64,000 nucleotides of DNA from Gamsiella multidivaricata (lineage: Eukaryota > Mortierellomycota > Mortierellomycetes > Mortierellales > Mortierellaceae): NCBI RefSeq assembly GCF_025024155.1, contig NW_026251722.1:1-64000 (forward strand), read 5' to 3'. The notes below the pieces were generated by a model. The model was not told the DNA's origin, ran no database searches, and was given only the letters and a program-made list of their open reading frames with translations. The translations under genes were made by a program, and so were the position numbers. Positions 36,840 to 47,277 of this stretch are shown here, piece by piece (position 1 is the stretch's first letter; the number at the start of each line of letters is the position of its first letter).

Positions 36840-39729
36840 CTACTCACGCAACTCGCGCAGGAAGAGGTTGCTCTGTCCCCCATATTCGTCTGATCCATAC
36901 GACAAATGCGTACCAGAATTTTGTCCCAGAATTGCGTCAGGCACGCCCGAATCATACCCGCTGCTCATCATCGGCCCCTGCGCTCCTGACTGCACATACC
37001 GGTACTGGCCGTAATCTGGTACGGTCGCCGTACTTGATAAACTCATGTGCTGCGACTGCGTCGACGGAGGCTGTGCCTGTGGGTCATACAGCTGCTGATC
37101 ATACGGCGAGTGTTGGTACTGCTGGCTTTGCAGAGGTGACGATGATCCTGTTGCAGAGGCTGGCCCGACCATGGACGACGCAGTGATTGGAAGTGCTGAG
37201 TCGTGCACAGGCGGCCGGAAAATGTCCGTATAAGATGCGAAATTGCCCGCATCATCTCCATGCGCCGATCCACCAGGTGCTCCAAGGTTCGAGTTTCGGA
37301 TCTTGCTCTTAAACTGTCTTGAAGGCTATGTGATTAAATATTGGCGATCAGCATATTTTCAATTTGACGCAAAGGCATGTTTATCCCTGTGCGAAGAACC
37401 CTTAACTTACAGATAGTTTCCACTTGCGAAAGACCCAGACACCAATACCGCCAGCGATCACAACTGCACCGATGACAACACCTATCGTGATGGCCATCTT
37501 GTTGCTCGAAGAACTGCTTCCCGCCGAGGCTACCTCTGAAGGCTTAGCAGGGTCAGAAGTGGTAGCCGAAGGACCCGTTTGGGAGTGTTCACCGCCATGA
37601 GATGTCACTGGCTTATTGGTTGTCGTCTTTGGAGGATTGGATGTTCCTGGTGTAGTGGTTGCCTCTGGGGTCGTGATAGGAGGAGGAGGAGAAGGGGTGG
37701 TAGTGATTATGGGATCCGTTGGCACAGTGGTTGTGGTTCCTGGAGTCGGCTCAACAGTGGCTGTGGTTGCAACAGTTGTGGTTGCAACAGTTGTGGTTTC
37801 GGGCAAAGTTGTGGTTTCGGGCGAAGTTGTGGTTTGCACATTCGTGGTAGTGGTGATCGGTGGGTCTGTGGTGGTGACCGTTGTTTGTTCGATAGTGGTG
37901 GTGATGGTAGTAGTGGCGGTGGCGGGAGTAGTCACGGTCTCTGGACTCGGGCTTAGGCTTGAAGCACCAGCATCTGTAGTAGTAACAGTAGTTGAAGTAT
38001 CAGCAGAAGCAGAAGCAGAAGCAGAAGCAGAAGCAGAAGAAGGCGGGGATGAGGAAGGCGTGATATCTATTAGAGATCGGCCGAATGATGATAATCATAA
38101 GAGAGGACGTAGGAACCATACAACGCGTGGTGGTTAGACCCAAGTTCGAAAGTAATTGTTATGAGCAACTGTGGAGCAGGTAATCAGCGAAATATTACAA
38201 GTTGCCGTACTGGGAGATGTAGCAGTAGTTATAGAAGGAGTAATAGCCGTTGTCGTCGTTGCGCTAGAAGATGTGGGAGAGGGTGTGTCTATGGAGGGGT
38301 CAGCAGAGTGCTGAGTGGTAGACGTAGTGACGGATGCAGTGATGGGTGCAGTGGTGGGTGTAGTGGTGGATGCAGTAGTGGATGCAGTAGTGGATGCAAT
38401 GGTGGATGGTTCTGGGGTAGATGGCTCTGTGGCAGGGAGCAATGAAATTAATCGGCGGCGACGAAATAGAGGTGGCGGCGAATAGATTGGTGAAAATGGG
38501 ATTCAGGTCATAGAAAAGGCCGATCAGTACGCTTGCTCTGCTCTCTCTTTCTCTTTCAAATGCACCAGGCTCCTTTTCTTGTTCTCTGTTGACATCGCTC
38601 AACCAGTGTTCTCTCGTCCCAAGGCTCTCTTCCGGATAGAGTTGGTGGTTGTTTGGGGTACAAAGAGCAACTGTAATCGAGGGCACAGCGAAATCAGTCC
38701 CGATCCGATCTCATGGCCATCATCTGTGCTCAAGATGCGTCGTTTGGGATGGCAGCAGACAGGGACGGCAGCGCTCTCGTGGGAAGTTAATGTAGATGTT
38801 GTCATTGTCATCCTGTGTATCTTTCCACCTGCCCTGTCTATATGATGGCTCATCAGGCGAGATAAAGAAGCCCTACATCGCCACCATTCATTCCAGTAGA
38901 GCGAGAACTTCAGGGGCACCAGATATCTGAAAGAAAGGAAGGAAGGAGGAGCATAGGATGGGGCAATAGGGATAGAGGAAGGAGAGTAGAGAGGAAGAGT
39001 GTTCTGGTGAGCCTGATAAGGTTACCCTTGCGATTGAATGGAATAATGCTGCGACTGTCACTCCCCCTGCAGTTCTCCTTGTTCCAGACACATTTTTTCT
39101 CTCCCCATGGTTCCGGCGCTAGTGCACCTGTTGAAGCAATAAAAATGGACTAGCCTTCAAGCGGAGGATGGCGCTGGTGGTAGAGGAAAAGGAACATAGT
39201 CTCTGTACTTCTGACCCCGTTGTAATCTCGTCTTCCGCAACCATCATCCACTCACTTCCATCCGTGCCCACTAGGTGGAATGAAAAGCGCAAAGCATCTA
39301 GGCGTCTTTTTTTTTTTTTTTGCTTTTTGCTTTTTTGTTGGGTCTATTCTTTGGCCAGCTTCCGTCATAGTTGATGAAGATGTAGAAAGAAACCTTACCA
39401 GGGGTGGCGGAAGCAGAAACGACGCCCTTGACCAGGTCCTCATTAACATCCCGCCTCTCGTTCTTTTCAAATGTCGGGAATCGCTCGAGATTTTTGCTGA
39501 AGCTATATAGGGCCCGCCTCTGCTGACGAGCGGAATGGGTATAGGCAGAGACCCTCGCAGGTCCATGACCGTTATCCTCGTTGGTGATCTGCCAAAGATT
39601 TTGAGGATGATTATGGTGTTGCTGTTGTTCTTGAACCTGGTGCTGATAATTCCGTTGACCCTGGCAGCCTGGTAGGGCGAGCACCAGACCCACAGCAAGC
39701 ACCAGCCCGAGTGTCGACTGTCCTCTCAT
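36840..39729 (-). CDS. Thr/Ser-rich type I membrane protein, unknown function
   Basis: The gene begins with a clear signal peptide (MRGQSTLGLVLAVGLVLALP, ATG 39729). It continues through several exons of an ectodomain: about 39729-39405; about 39272-39136 (VGTDGSEWMMVAEDE); about 39070-39010; about 38867-38740 (GFFISPDEPSYRQGRWKD, then INFPRERC); and about 38670-38460. A mucin-like stalk of Thr/Ser repeats follows (about 38425-38212 and 38069-37500). One membrane helix (ITIGVVIGAVVIAGGIGVWV) then leads to RKWK and a Gln/Ser/Tyr-rich cytoplasmic tail (37322-36840). The overall layout resembles fungal wall-stress sensors, but there is no WSC domain. Two internal joins (around 39136/39070 and 38740/38670) could not be phased with certainty. 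It could be two genes, but one alone would lack a signal peptide and the other a membrane anchor. Confidence 0.6.
38006..38040 (-). repeat. in-frame hexanucleotide repeat
   Basis: About six GCAGAA units, read on the minus strand as alternating Ser-Ala in the stalk of the membrane protein. Length variants would change stalk length without a frameshift. Confidence 0.85.
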
Positions 39730-40980
39730 TGTGACGCAAAAAAAGGAGAGAAGGAGAGAAGGAGAGAAGGAACTGGAGAATGAGAGCTGTGGTGAACGAG
39801 GGGGAGGGAGGGTTTCTGTCCCTGAACAATCCTTTTATTTGAACGCCAGGTGTTTCTGGGCAATTGTGTGACACGAACAAGGAGAGAAAATAGAACAGGC
39901 GCTTGATCGTGTCTAGATCTCTGCGGCCGTGGAATGATGAGTGGAACGAATGAATGGGTGAATGAATGAAAGCAAAAGGCAAAGGAATCGCAACGCAGCA
40001 GCAGGAAAAGAAAAAAAAAAGAAAAAAAAGAGAAAGAAGAGGCAAGAGGGAGGCGGAAATAAGGGACGACAGCGGTGCACCGGCTTTCTTTCTCATCTGG
40101 TTTTCTTGTTGTTTCTTGTTTCCGTTCGTTATTTGGTCTCAGTGCTGGTAGATGACCTAGTTACGCCCAATGAACTGCTCCTTAAAATTAAAATAGCTGT
40201 AATAACTGGCCCCCACACGGGACCTGAAGGCTCTTTGCCGGCCTCCACCATGAGGAATGGAAGCCGCATCGAATGTCCATACGCATCCATCCCAACGGTC
40301 CCAGACATAATCACACATTTGAATTATCACGTAGAAAGCAGGGTACACCCATTCCATTCCGCACCCCCTGTCTTGCCAGGTGGACAAGGTTCAATTCAAT
40401 TCAAGACCAGCCCGCCTTGGCCCAATCTCGATGGATACCACACTCGCTGGGCAAAAATGTCGTCAACACGCATCTTGCACATTCTCCCCAAGTAGCTCTT
40501 AGCCCCATTAGCCTGAGACCGTTACGTATGCTTTCTCTCCCGCAGAACTATAAAGCAAAAGACTGCCAGGGCTAATATTACATGGCAAACATTCTTCCCA
40601 TCCTTTATTGCATTTTCTCATGCATCGTCCTAGACTAGCCACTTGAAAAGAACCCTCAAAAGTCCACTTACCTCGAATTCTTTTCCCGCCCACTGGAAGC
40701 CGATCGCCCCGTACTGCATTATAGAAACGTATCGATGTATTGATCCTGCATAAGAAAAAGCCGCGCCAGTGCTGTCATTTCGCCCAGATTCATAATTTAT
40801 TGTCTGGTTCTTTGTTGCAACTACTGTGCTGGCCAGTCAATTCTTTTTGAGTACTTCACAGGCGACGATGGCGAGCTGAGAGCGACGAGGATGAGAACGA
40901 CGACGAAAAAAGTGTTTTGGAGTGTCAGGAGTGTAGTTGCGAAGGTGAAAGTGATCCAGTTTATTCTGTCAATTGATTGA
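39730..40980. other. intergenic: membrane protein promoter and Tra2-like 3' flank
   Basis: No supported gene. A-rich tract at 40010-40035. A GTAAGT donor-like site on the minus strand near 40675 follows an open segment and could belong to an alternative 3' exon of the Tra2-like gene, but nothing confirms it. Confidence 0.4.
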
Positions 40981-42762
40981 TTAATAGCGGTCGTATCTCT
41001 CGTCGTAACGAGGGCGGCGCTCGTATCCACGGTCGTAAATGGCTCTGTCGTCGTAGCCGCCGCGTCCTCCCATGTCATAGGGTGCCGGTCTGTAATCGCG
41101 AGGCGGGCGGTCCTCGTATCTTGGGCGGGCCCCCATCCATCTGAAAGTGTCGTGTACGCGCAGTTGACAAAACAGAACGTGAATATGTTAGCTACACCAG
41201 TGAATAACACCAGAAACACAAGCAAGCGATAGTCCTCAAAGACGAAAGAGCCCTGGCAAGGTACCAAAGCCAGAGGATACATGATAACCGCTCATAGAGT
41301 CAGATTCTAGACCCAACAGCGGCGCATATTTGTCCCTCAGGCCGATGACAAATTGTTTGGATACTCTACTTATCATAAGTGCGATCAAATCGATCATACC
41401 TGTCATACGGAGCGGGGCGACCGTAGTCGCGTGCAGGTGCGCCTCTGTATTCCCTAGGATCAGGTCCACGGGGATCTTGGCGTGGGTCGAATCGATCTCC
41501 ACGGCGATCTAAGTGGTGTGATATTGGTCGTGATACCAGGTGGTTAGATTGGTGCTGCATGTGTAGGCGAGAACTATTGGTTTCGCCAAATTTAACTGCA
41601 TGCGATACCATAGGGATAGTGAGGCATACCCGTGCCCCTCTCGCGCTTGGGGGGTCCACGGTATTGGCCAGGAGTGGGTGTTCTCGCACGACCGCGGCGA
41701 GCCTATGAGGTCAAAGACAAAAAATTACAAAGAGTGGTCAAAATCGGAAATCCGCTCCGTCCATGGCAGTACAGTAATTCCTGGCGAAGCGCAGAATGAA
41801 TGGTGGTACTTACCATGTTGACGGACATAGCGCGTCCGTGGAGTTCGAATCCGTTCAGCACCTGCATAGCAGCATCAGCATCTTCAGGACGGACCATGGT
41901 CACAAAGGCGAAGCCACGCGACTCGCGGGTATGGGGGTCGAACATGATTTGAACCTTCTCGACCTAAACAAAGCAGCCCCGATCGATGAGAACCATGGTC
42001 AGGAAGGCATTTCAGAGGCAAAACTGTGGATTCTTATCCAGATATATTCACGAAGAGCAAAACATGGTGATCCGTCGCCATGATATTTTTTGGCTGTTCG
42101 GTGAACTGCCACATCGTTTCGCCTTTGTTGACCAGCGACTTGTTGCGTATGTGAGCATGGCTGGAAGGGATGAATCAAGGTAGACTGCGCCAATTCAATC
42201 GAAGGTGCCATCCCAACGTTGCTGGTTTCGGTGCAGTTGCAGCTGCAGTTGCGGAAGCTCACCTTGCCGTATTTGCCAAACAGGTCCTCTAGATCCGCCT
42301 GCTCAGTCTTGTTGGAAAGGCCGTTGACAAAGAGATTGTTGCCTGGGTTCACTGACTCGTCGATGTCGGCATTGTTTCTGGTATCGGGTTTGAAAAGAAG
42401 TTGCAAAAAGTCAGGCGGTGCGCAAGAGAGTGTTGTTGTCTGTTGCCGTTGCTGGATACATCATATTCGCTTGTATTTTTTTCTTGATGTCTTTCTTTTG
42501 GTCTTGATGAGGTGATTGCTGTTGATCAGAGCAAGATGTCGCAGATGCAGTTGCTCCTGTCCAGACCATTACATAGGAGGCGCAAGCAAAGACACAAGAC
42601 AACACATAATGCTCCCGCATGTTTTTCGGCTGGCGCAAGATATCGATATACATACGTTGCGCGGGCAGGGGAGCGACTTCTTGGACGAGGAGATCTTGAT
42701 CTGGAGCTGGCGGGGCTCTCACCACGTCCGCGATGTTCAGATTCGGTGTAAGTATCGTTCAT
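40981..42762 (-). CDS. Tra2-like RRM splicing factor
   Basis: Starts at MNDTYTESEHRGRGESPASS (ATG 42762) with an RS/RP-rich N-terminus (SRSRSPRPRSRSPAR). One RRM is spread over two exons. RNP2 is NNLFVNGLSNKTEQADLEDL (about 42340-42280). RNP1 is SRGFAFVTM in the following exon (about 41965-41820), with DADAAMQVLNGFELHGR. The C-terminal exons are rich in RG, PR and DRYD (about 41700-41420 and 41140-40981), ending YDERYDRY. RS-RRM-R/G architecture is that of transformer-2 type regulators, which bind exonic enhancers and help select splice sites. The length is about 250-300 residues. The 5' end faces the mL40 gene over a gap of about 250 bp. Confidence 0.8.
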
Positions 42763-43012
42763 GCTGTGATGGGGGGGAGGGGGGGAAGAAGGATGGCGAG
42801 GATGTGGAGCAGAAGGGCGAGGGTGAGTTTACTTTAAAAACAAGGCAAGGCGAGGACAGAACCATCACGTGGAATGCAACCCCTTAACGTAAACAATCCT
42901 CGCTCGTCTGCAGAGACTCTCCCCCCTCCCACACGAGTGTGCATATACCACTCCCTTCTCCTCAGTTTGCTCCTTCCTTTCTCCGTCCAAATCGCCTTCC
43001 GCTCTTGCTGTT

Positions 43013-43462
43013 ATGTCCTCCCCATTCCTCCGTACAGTTGTCACAGCCAACCGCAGCATCATGCGCGCTGCCGGCCGCCCTGGAGCAAAGAAGGGCAGCT
43101 CCACCGCACTCAATGGCGATGCTCGAAATGATCTTATCAAGAAGGTTCTGTTTGACGCCCCTCCTAGACCACCCGTGCGCATGTCTCCCGAAGACCTCGC
43201 CCGCCATGAGACTATCGAGCGTGCCTGGAAGCTCGTCCGTCAACAGCGCAAGCAGGAGCAGGAGAAGACTCTGGCCCGGAAATTCGAAATGATGCGCAAG
43301 GCCAACGCCGAGCTCGAGGCCACCAGCCCAATCCTGTTCAAGCACTCGCAGACCAAGGAAAGGAACGCCGTCTTCCCAAGGCAGCTCAGGACCCTCACGG
43401 ATACGCCCGCAAAGCAGATCTGGAACTATCGCCAGTCGACAGCAACCAGCCACAAGGCATGA
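43013..43462 (+). CDS. mitochondrial large-subunit ribosomal protein mL40
   Basis: Single exon, 149 residues. The N-terminus is basic and free of acidic residues (MSSPFLRTVVTANRSIMRAA), consistent with a mitochondrial presequence. The body is a long charged helix (HETIERAWKLVRQQRKQEQE) followed by LEATSPILF and FPRQLRTLTDTPAKQIWNY. This is the pattern of fungal mL40 (yeast Mrpl28, human MRPL40). It would act in the mitoribosome large subunit. The ATG is the only one giving a targeting peptide. Confidence 0.78.
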   Translation: MSSPFLRTVVTANRSIMRAAGRPGAKKGSSTALNGDARNDLIKKVLFDAPPRPPVRMSPEDLARHETIERAWKLVRQQRKQEQEKTLARKFEMMRKANAELEATSPILFKHSQTKERNAVFPRQLRTLTDTPAKQIWNYRQSTATSHKA

Positions 43463-43815
43463 GGGGCCGATCCGATAATGCAGATCAGCGGTACCAGGGA
43501 AACATCTAGCCACTAACAACGTGCAACGGATTTCAGTCCTCTGGAGCAGAAACAGGATATAGCTCATTTCGATCCGCTCGGGATGTACTGGCAAGCAGGA
43601 GCGGGAGCATAGCAGAGGAAGAAAGCGCGGAAGCATCATTGATACTTAGACACTCAGCACCACATTGTACACCACCGAAATATATCTATTACGATTCATC
43701 ATCATATTGGCTTGTTGTTGCAAATGCAATTTGGATGCTGGCAATGCAATTGAAAGAGATGGCATGAACGGTATCATCATGGGTGAATATATGATTGTGC
43801 AACCTCAAACTCTCT
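43463..43815. other. convergent 3' ends
   Basis: Gap of about 350 bp between the mL40 stop codon (+) and the lipase stop codon (-). It is AT-rich, with no coding signal. Confidence 0.5.
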
Positions 43816-46800
43816 TTATTTCTTCTTTTTCTCCGCATCGGTGGCAGACGTGGGATGCGCGTGCCTGCGGTTCTTTTTCTCCTGTCTCTCGCGCTCCAGT
43901 CTATCGGCCTTCTTCCGTTGCCACGTCTCCTTAAGGACTTTCTTCACATCGTCCAAACCCTTGCTAAAGTTCTTTTCTGCTAATCCAGCCAAGAGCTCAA
44001 CCTGGTCCTCCCTGACCTCGAAATTGAAAGTTGAACAGAAGGGCTCAGTGGCGGGATTGAAGTCTCCTTGGTACTCTGGATTTGGGATCAGTGGGAAATA
44101 GATCAAGGTGATAGGCTGGACGTTGAAGCTCCGTTTGCTGGATGTAGGAGCCTTGGTAGAGACTTCAGATGAATCCCCCACTGGAGAGGACGATTCTGCT
44201 TCGTCCGGTGAAACGACGCGATCGGCATCACGATCGTCCGCTACGAGACCGTGGAAGATCTCCACATGAGTCATTTTCCGTGGAGGTCCGCCCTCCTGCT
44301 GTTCCAATTGCTCTGCCCTCGTCTTTGAGATGGGAGGCCACCTTTCAATCCCTCGCCTCTTTACATACTCATCTATATCAGGTGGTATACGTTCAAAAGC
44401 GTTTTTTTGTTAACTGGATGTTGAAAAAAGAAAAGAAAAAAAGCAAGATTGATAATAAAATCATAGACCATACCAGCCTTCTCAAACCATGGGACATTCT
44501 CGATTTCTGCACTGCTGTCAAAGGCCAGGACCACATCGATGTCACGACCAGGCCGCAGCAATGGATACAAAGGTAGGTTGTTGTCCATCCCCGCATCGTT
44601 CAGATAAATATTTTTCCTGCGCGAGAATGCTTCGGATTCCGGCTCGGGGTTCGGCAGCTTGTAGAACGGATTCGGGAAGCATGACGGCGACAGAGGATGG
44701 ATCAAGGACATGCCGTCAATGTACTGGTGTTTTCAAGAGAGATTTCAGCAATCAGCGTATGGAGCATTTGTAGTTGATGCATCTTGTTCTCCAGGCTGTA
44801 ACGCATATGCCTACATCTTTGATATAGTCATCCATAGAATCTGACATGGCCTTGTTGAGAAGCGGTTGGACTTCCTTGTAGTAGTCTGCCAAAGTTGCTG
44901 TAAAGGCCGATCCGAATGTTCCGAGCAAGATCGCCAAATTCGTCTCAGGGACCCTCTCAACGCTCTTGCCTTCGACAAATCGACGGCCAAAGGCCCAGGT
45001 TGGGATCCAGGCTGTCGATAGAGTAGAACGTCGAATCAGTGTCGGACTAAATTATTCATCGCAAAAAAAAAAAAAAAAAAAAAAAAACATGTTTGCTAGC
45101 GGTCATGGATGAGTTGCGTTACCTGAGGTCTCCTCACTTCCGAATTCGTAAGGTGTCATCTCGAACCACTGGTAGTAATGCGTATCTGAGTTTTCATCTG
45201 CAACATCGTCATCGACAATAACTTCACTTTTCTGCATCCGCTGAGTCATTGATTCAGGAAGAACATGGGATACGGCCGTGTATATTGGAAGGGGTTGATC
45301 GCCATAATTTGTCCAACGACTTTGCTGTGACAGTTTGAAATCCAATGGGTCAACCCACTCGCTGTTGTCGCCATCCCTCTCTCGATGGATAAGGAGTCGC
45401 GAGGCCAGGACCGTGCCGAAGGCGTCGACTAACGTGATGACACGACTTTTGCTGTATTTTTGGACAATTCCCTCCAGGATAAGTTGAGCTGCGCCAGGGT
45501 TGGTTAGCATGGTGTCGATAAACGATGGGTAATGGGCAATGGGGACGTTCATTGACTGTTTGAAGTGCTCAAGTGTCTTTGTGAATGATCTCTGTCCAAG
45601 CGTAAAGTATTGCGCAATCATCCAACAGCTGCCTGAGACGCCTGCCATATACATGGTACAATCGAAAAGTCCTGCCTTTTTGGCTGCAGTCATGTAACCG
45701 AGCGACGATACCATTGCTCTGTAGCCGCCACCGCTATGATCATGAAGAACACACCATATATAGTTTAATACATGACCCTGTAATCACGCGAATAGAGTGA
45801 TACGTAAGATGAATCTTACCTGCCCGCAATGGCGACGACAGGGATGTCACTTTCGTGAACCTCCGATTCCTTGACTCCCATGAACTTTGCAAAGGCCTTT
45901 TTCATCTTTTTTCTGCGGACTGCTTGGAAGGCCACCTCCTGCGGACAGATATTATTGCCTTGCCTGGAGAATGAGTTGCCGCCAAAAAAAAAAAAAAAAA
46001 AAAAAAACTCGATTGAGTTGGACCGTTCACTTTCTGAGGTCAAAATTTTTTCTCCTCGCTATCACTATGACATCGGAGGTAGCAAAGTGTGTCTCCTACT
46101 GACCTGACAGTGGCGTCGAGTTGGATCTCAGGGTTCTTGCTGCTGTCCTGCATGTTGTTGATAATGGACTGATAGAGTGATCCATCTCCGAGCTGAAGCT
46201 CCTTCCTGATGGCGTCCACGGCTGTGAAGTAGTCTGCAAGGGTGGGGACTCGTCCCTTGATCTCCTCGCCAATTTTTTCGCCCAGATTCTGCATCTTTTC
46301 CATAATGTCATCCATAGAAAGGGTAGGGATCGTAGGGATTTTGGGAATTGGAATCGAAGGCAGAGGTCCCGGTAGATTGATCCTGTCGCGGCTACTTTCT
46401 CCATCCGCTTCAGGGGCCGTTTTGTCCTTGCCCTTGTCTTTGCCCTTGTCTTTGCCCTTATCCTTGCTGTCGGTGTCTCCTTTGCTCTTTGGCGGGTGAG
46501 CTTTGAGTTCCAGTACTGGTGGATCGCGACTTTTCGGCTCTTCACAGGACGCTCCCTTTGTAGGGAGGATAATTGCAGAGCCGACGCTCAGCAGTGCCAT
46601 GAGGGATGCCTTTATATCAGACCACCGCGACTCTAAATGCTTGGATTAAATTAATTTTCTTAGCGCAAACCATGCATGAAAGTAAGAGTCTAGAGATGAC
46701 GGCCAGGAGTATCGAACCCAGTCAGGATCTGCAAGTAAAAAAATCAAGCGGAGGAGTGGCCATACCATCCGATGACTCCTTGGGTGTGCTCCTTTTGTTA

Positions 46801-46967
46801 AAATGCTGTGAGGATGTAGAGAAGAATAAATCGTGCTGTTGATTGGAGTGTGCTGCAGGCGGGATAAGAGGGCGCCATGGGCGTTGAGTGGGTTGGTGTC
46901 GTGCAGCATCAAAGTGCCATGGGGAGGCGCAGGGACGTCGTAACTTTGCGCGGAGCAGCAGCGACAT
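43816..46967 (-). CDS. cPLA2-type phospholipase / lysophospholipase, probably mitochondrial
   Basis: Exon 1 starts at MSLLLRAKLRRPCASPWHFD (ATG 46967). It is Arg-rich with no acid over its first 20 residues except the last, fitting a mitochondrial presequence. A small exon (DPDWVRYSWPSSLDSYFHAW, about 46735-46675) leads to an exon from about 46635 with one hydrophobic helix (ALLSVGSAIILP) and KDKGK repeats. The catalytic part has the oxyanion loop AIAGSGGGYRAM (joined across 45830/45735), the nucleophile elbow YMAGVSGSCW (about 45650) and the catalytic Asp in LNDAGMDNNLPLYP (about 44610). These are the three hallmarks of group IV PLA2 and fungal phospholipase B. The C-terminal exon ends in a Lys-rich coil (43816). 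It probably hydrolyses acyl esters of phospholipids. There is no secretion signal, unlike fungal PLB. The join between exons 2 and 3 is uncertain. Confidence 0.82.
45064..45087. repeat. long poly(A) run in an intron
   Basis: About 24 A in a row within an intron of the lipase gene. A second run of about 23 A is at 45984-46006 in another intron. On the coding strand they are T-runs next to 3' splice sites. Confidence 0.85.
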
Positions 46968-47277
46968 GTTGATTGTAATGGCGTCAGTGATTCGCGAAGG
47001 GAGGGATCGCAGAAGAAGAAGCAGGACGAATAAAGTTGAAGGCACCTCCGCATTTTGCGGGCTGCGCGCTCTTGCACCGGCAAACAATGATGCCGGTCAT
47101 GTGACAATGTACCCATATGGTTTTTTGGGTCCAGTGTGTCCAGCGGTCCTTTTGGTCGTTTACTACAATACACAGACGACCGACTTTAACACCTTCCTCC
47201 TTTCTTTGCACTTCACTTTGTCTCTACACATTCCCACATTTCGCATACGAGTACTTGTCACCTCTCCTTGTCCTTTC
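46968..47277. promoter_or_regulatory. shared divergent promoter, lipase / P5B-ATPase
   Basis: 310 bp between divergent ATGs. It is C/T-rich on the plus strand toward the ATPase start (47200-47277). I see no TATA box. Confidence 0.5.

Noticed and set aside
46888..47277. In-frame upstream start for the P5B-ATPase
   Set aside because: It lies over exon 1 of the divergent lipase gene and adds non-conserved residues. The ATG at 47278 gives a normal N-terminus.
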